Source: Thermoplasmata archaeon
GTDB taxonomy: Archaea; Thermoplasmatota; E2; DHVEG-1; B18-G2
Length of the DNA: 6,613 nt
Assembly: GCA_021161685.1 (NCBI GenBank)
Contig: JAGHAD010000075.1
Span: forward strand, 1 to 6,613
Direction of reading: 5' to 3'
The notes under the pieces are model-generated. The model saw only the letters and a list, made by a program, of their open reading frames with translations, had not been told where the DNA came from and did not search any database. The translations under genes and the position numbers were made by a program. Below, in pieces: positions 6,466 to 6,613 of this stretch (its first letter is position 1; each line of letters begins with the position of its first letter).

Positions 6466-6524
6466 ATTGCACCCCATTCCTCTTGGTCGGGGTGATATCC
6501 AATGGAGGGGAATGGGGTGCAATT
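6465..6524. repeat. Perfect 16-bp inverted repeat over the start of the right transposase-like gene
   Basis: The arm at 6465-6480 (aattgcaccccattcc) is the exact reverse complement of 6509-6524, with a 28-nt spacer; allowing one mismatch the arms extend inward to 18 of 19. The right arm covers codons 3-8 of the ORF, including an alternative in-frame GTG start at 6517, and the spacer carries the first ribosome site and the ATG. The left arm's CACCCC (6470-6475) could also pair with GGGGTG at 6489-6494, hiding the ribosome site in a shorter hairpin, because GGGGTG is present twice (6489-6494 and 6514-6519). Confidence 0.88.
6489..6496 (+). promoter_or_regulatory. Ribosome binding site of the right transposase-like gene
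   Basis: GGGGTGAT, a good match to the archaeal Shine-Dalgarno consensus GGAGGTGAT, 5 nt before the ATG at 6502. A second site, GGAGGGG (6504-6510), sits 6 nt before an in-frame GTG at 6517, so two starts 15 nt apart are each served. Confidence 0.6.
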
Positions 6525-6613
6525 GTTAAGAGATTTGCTAAAAGAAAAATCTATCGTCATAAGAGAAAGAACACCTGTAGAGATTATCCTCTACAGCGTG
6601 TTCCTTTATCTCT
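6502..6613 (+). CDS. Partial transposase-like protein, N-terminus (runs off window end)
   Basis: 37 codons are present. From the second possible start (GTG at 6517) the sequence begins MQLLRDLLKEKS and continues through RERTPVEIILYSVFLYL to the window edge. The pattern R-x-x-P-x-E-I-I-L-x-x-V-x-L-Y resembles the N-terminal helix of IS6/IS240-like and related DDE transposases (F-P-x-E-V-I-L-x-A-V-x-x-Y, then a GLS-x-R turn), just before the helix-turn-helix. The turn and the DDE residues would lie beyond the window, so this is a weak call and another DNA-binding protein is possible. No zinc ribbon precedes it, so it is probably a different family from the frame at 1-56. It is divergent from L44e and has its own TATA box and ribosome sites. 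Confidence 0.42.
   Translation, partial: MEGNGVQLLRDLLKEKSIVIRERTPVEIILYSVFLYL

Noticed and set aside
1..6613. CRISPR array, tRNA, rRNA or riboswitch
   Set aside because: No regularly spaced repeats, no tRNA cloverleaf and no long structured non-coding stretch were seen; there is no gene-free region over 300 bases.

Overview
The window is archaeal. The minus-strand cluster of ribosomal protein L44e, ribosomal protein S27e, aIF2-alpha, Nop10 and a PAC2-family proteasome-assembly protein uses families confined to archaea and eukaryotes, in a gene order that recurs across archaeal genomes. Genes overlap by stop/start codons. Several upstream regions carry a TATA-like element about 27 nt ahead of the start codon rather than a Shine-Dalgarno motif, which points to leaderless transcripts. 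The Lys/Glu/Arg-rich proteins and the presence of EndoQ fit a thermophile, but I cannot assign a phylum.

Layout from left to right: (1) bases 1-56 hold the start of a minus-strand reading frame with a CxxC zinc ribbon typical of insertion-sequence transposases; its start codon lies in a perfect 15-bp inverted repeat. (2) Bases 182-1405, plus strand: an endonuclease Q-type PHP-domain DNA-repair nuclease. (3) Bases 1443-4187, plus strand: a 914-residue secreted, membrane-anchored, Asn-sequon-rich surface protein with tandem Ig-like domains. (4) Bases 4184-6355, minus strand: the five-gene translation/RNA-modification/proteasome operon, read from a TATA box just upstream of L44e and convergent with the surface-protein gene (stop codons overlap). 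(5) Bases 6356-6501: a divergent intergenic region. (6) Bases 6502-6613, plus strand: the start of a second transposase-like reading frame, again with a perfect (16-bp) inverted repeat over its translation start.

The operon joins functions needed for ribosome and proteasome production: two zinc-binding ribosomal proteins, an initiation-factor subunit that helps load initiator tRNA, an H/ACA pseudouridylation protein and a proteasome-assembly chaperone. EndoQ and the surface protein are unrelated accessory functions.

The most interesting observation is at the two edges. Both transposase-like frames begin inside a long perfect inverted repeat. In both, the upstream arm lies between or over the predicted TATA box and transcription start, so the element's own short transcript should lack that arm, while read-through RNA from outside would contain both arms and could hide the start site. 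This resembles the protection against impinging transcription known from bacterial IS10 and IS50, and seems to occur twice here in unrelated sequences.
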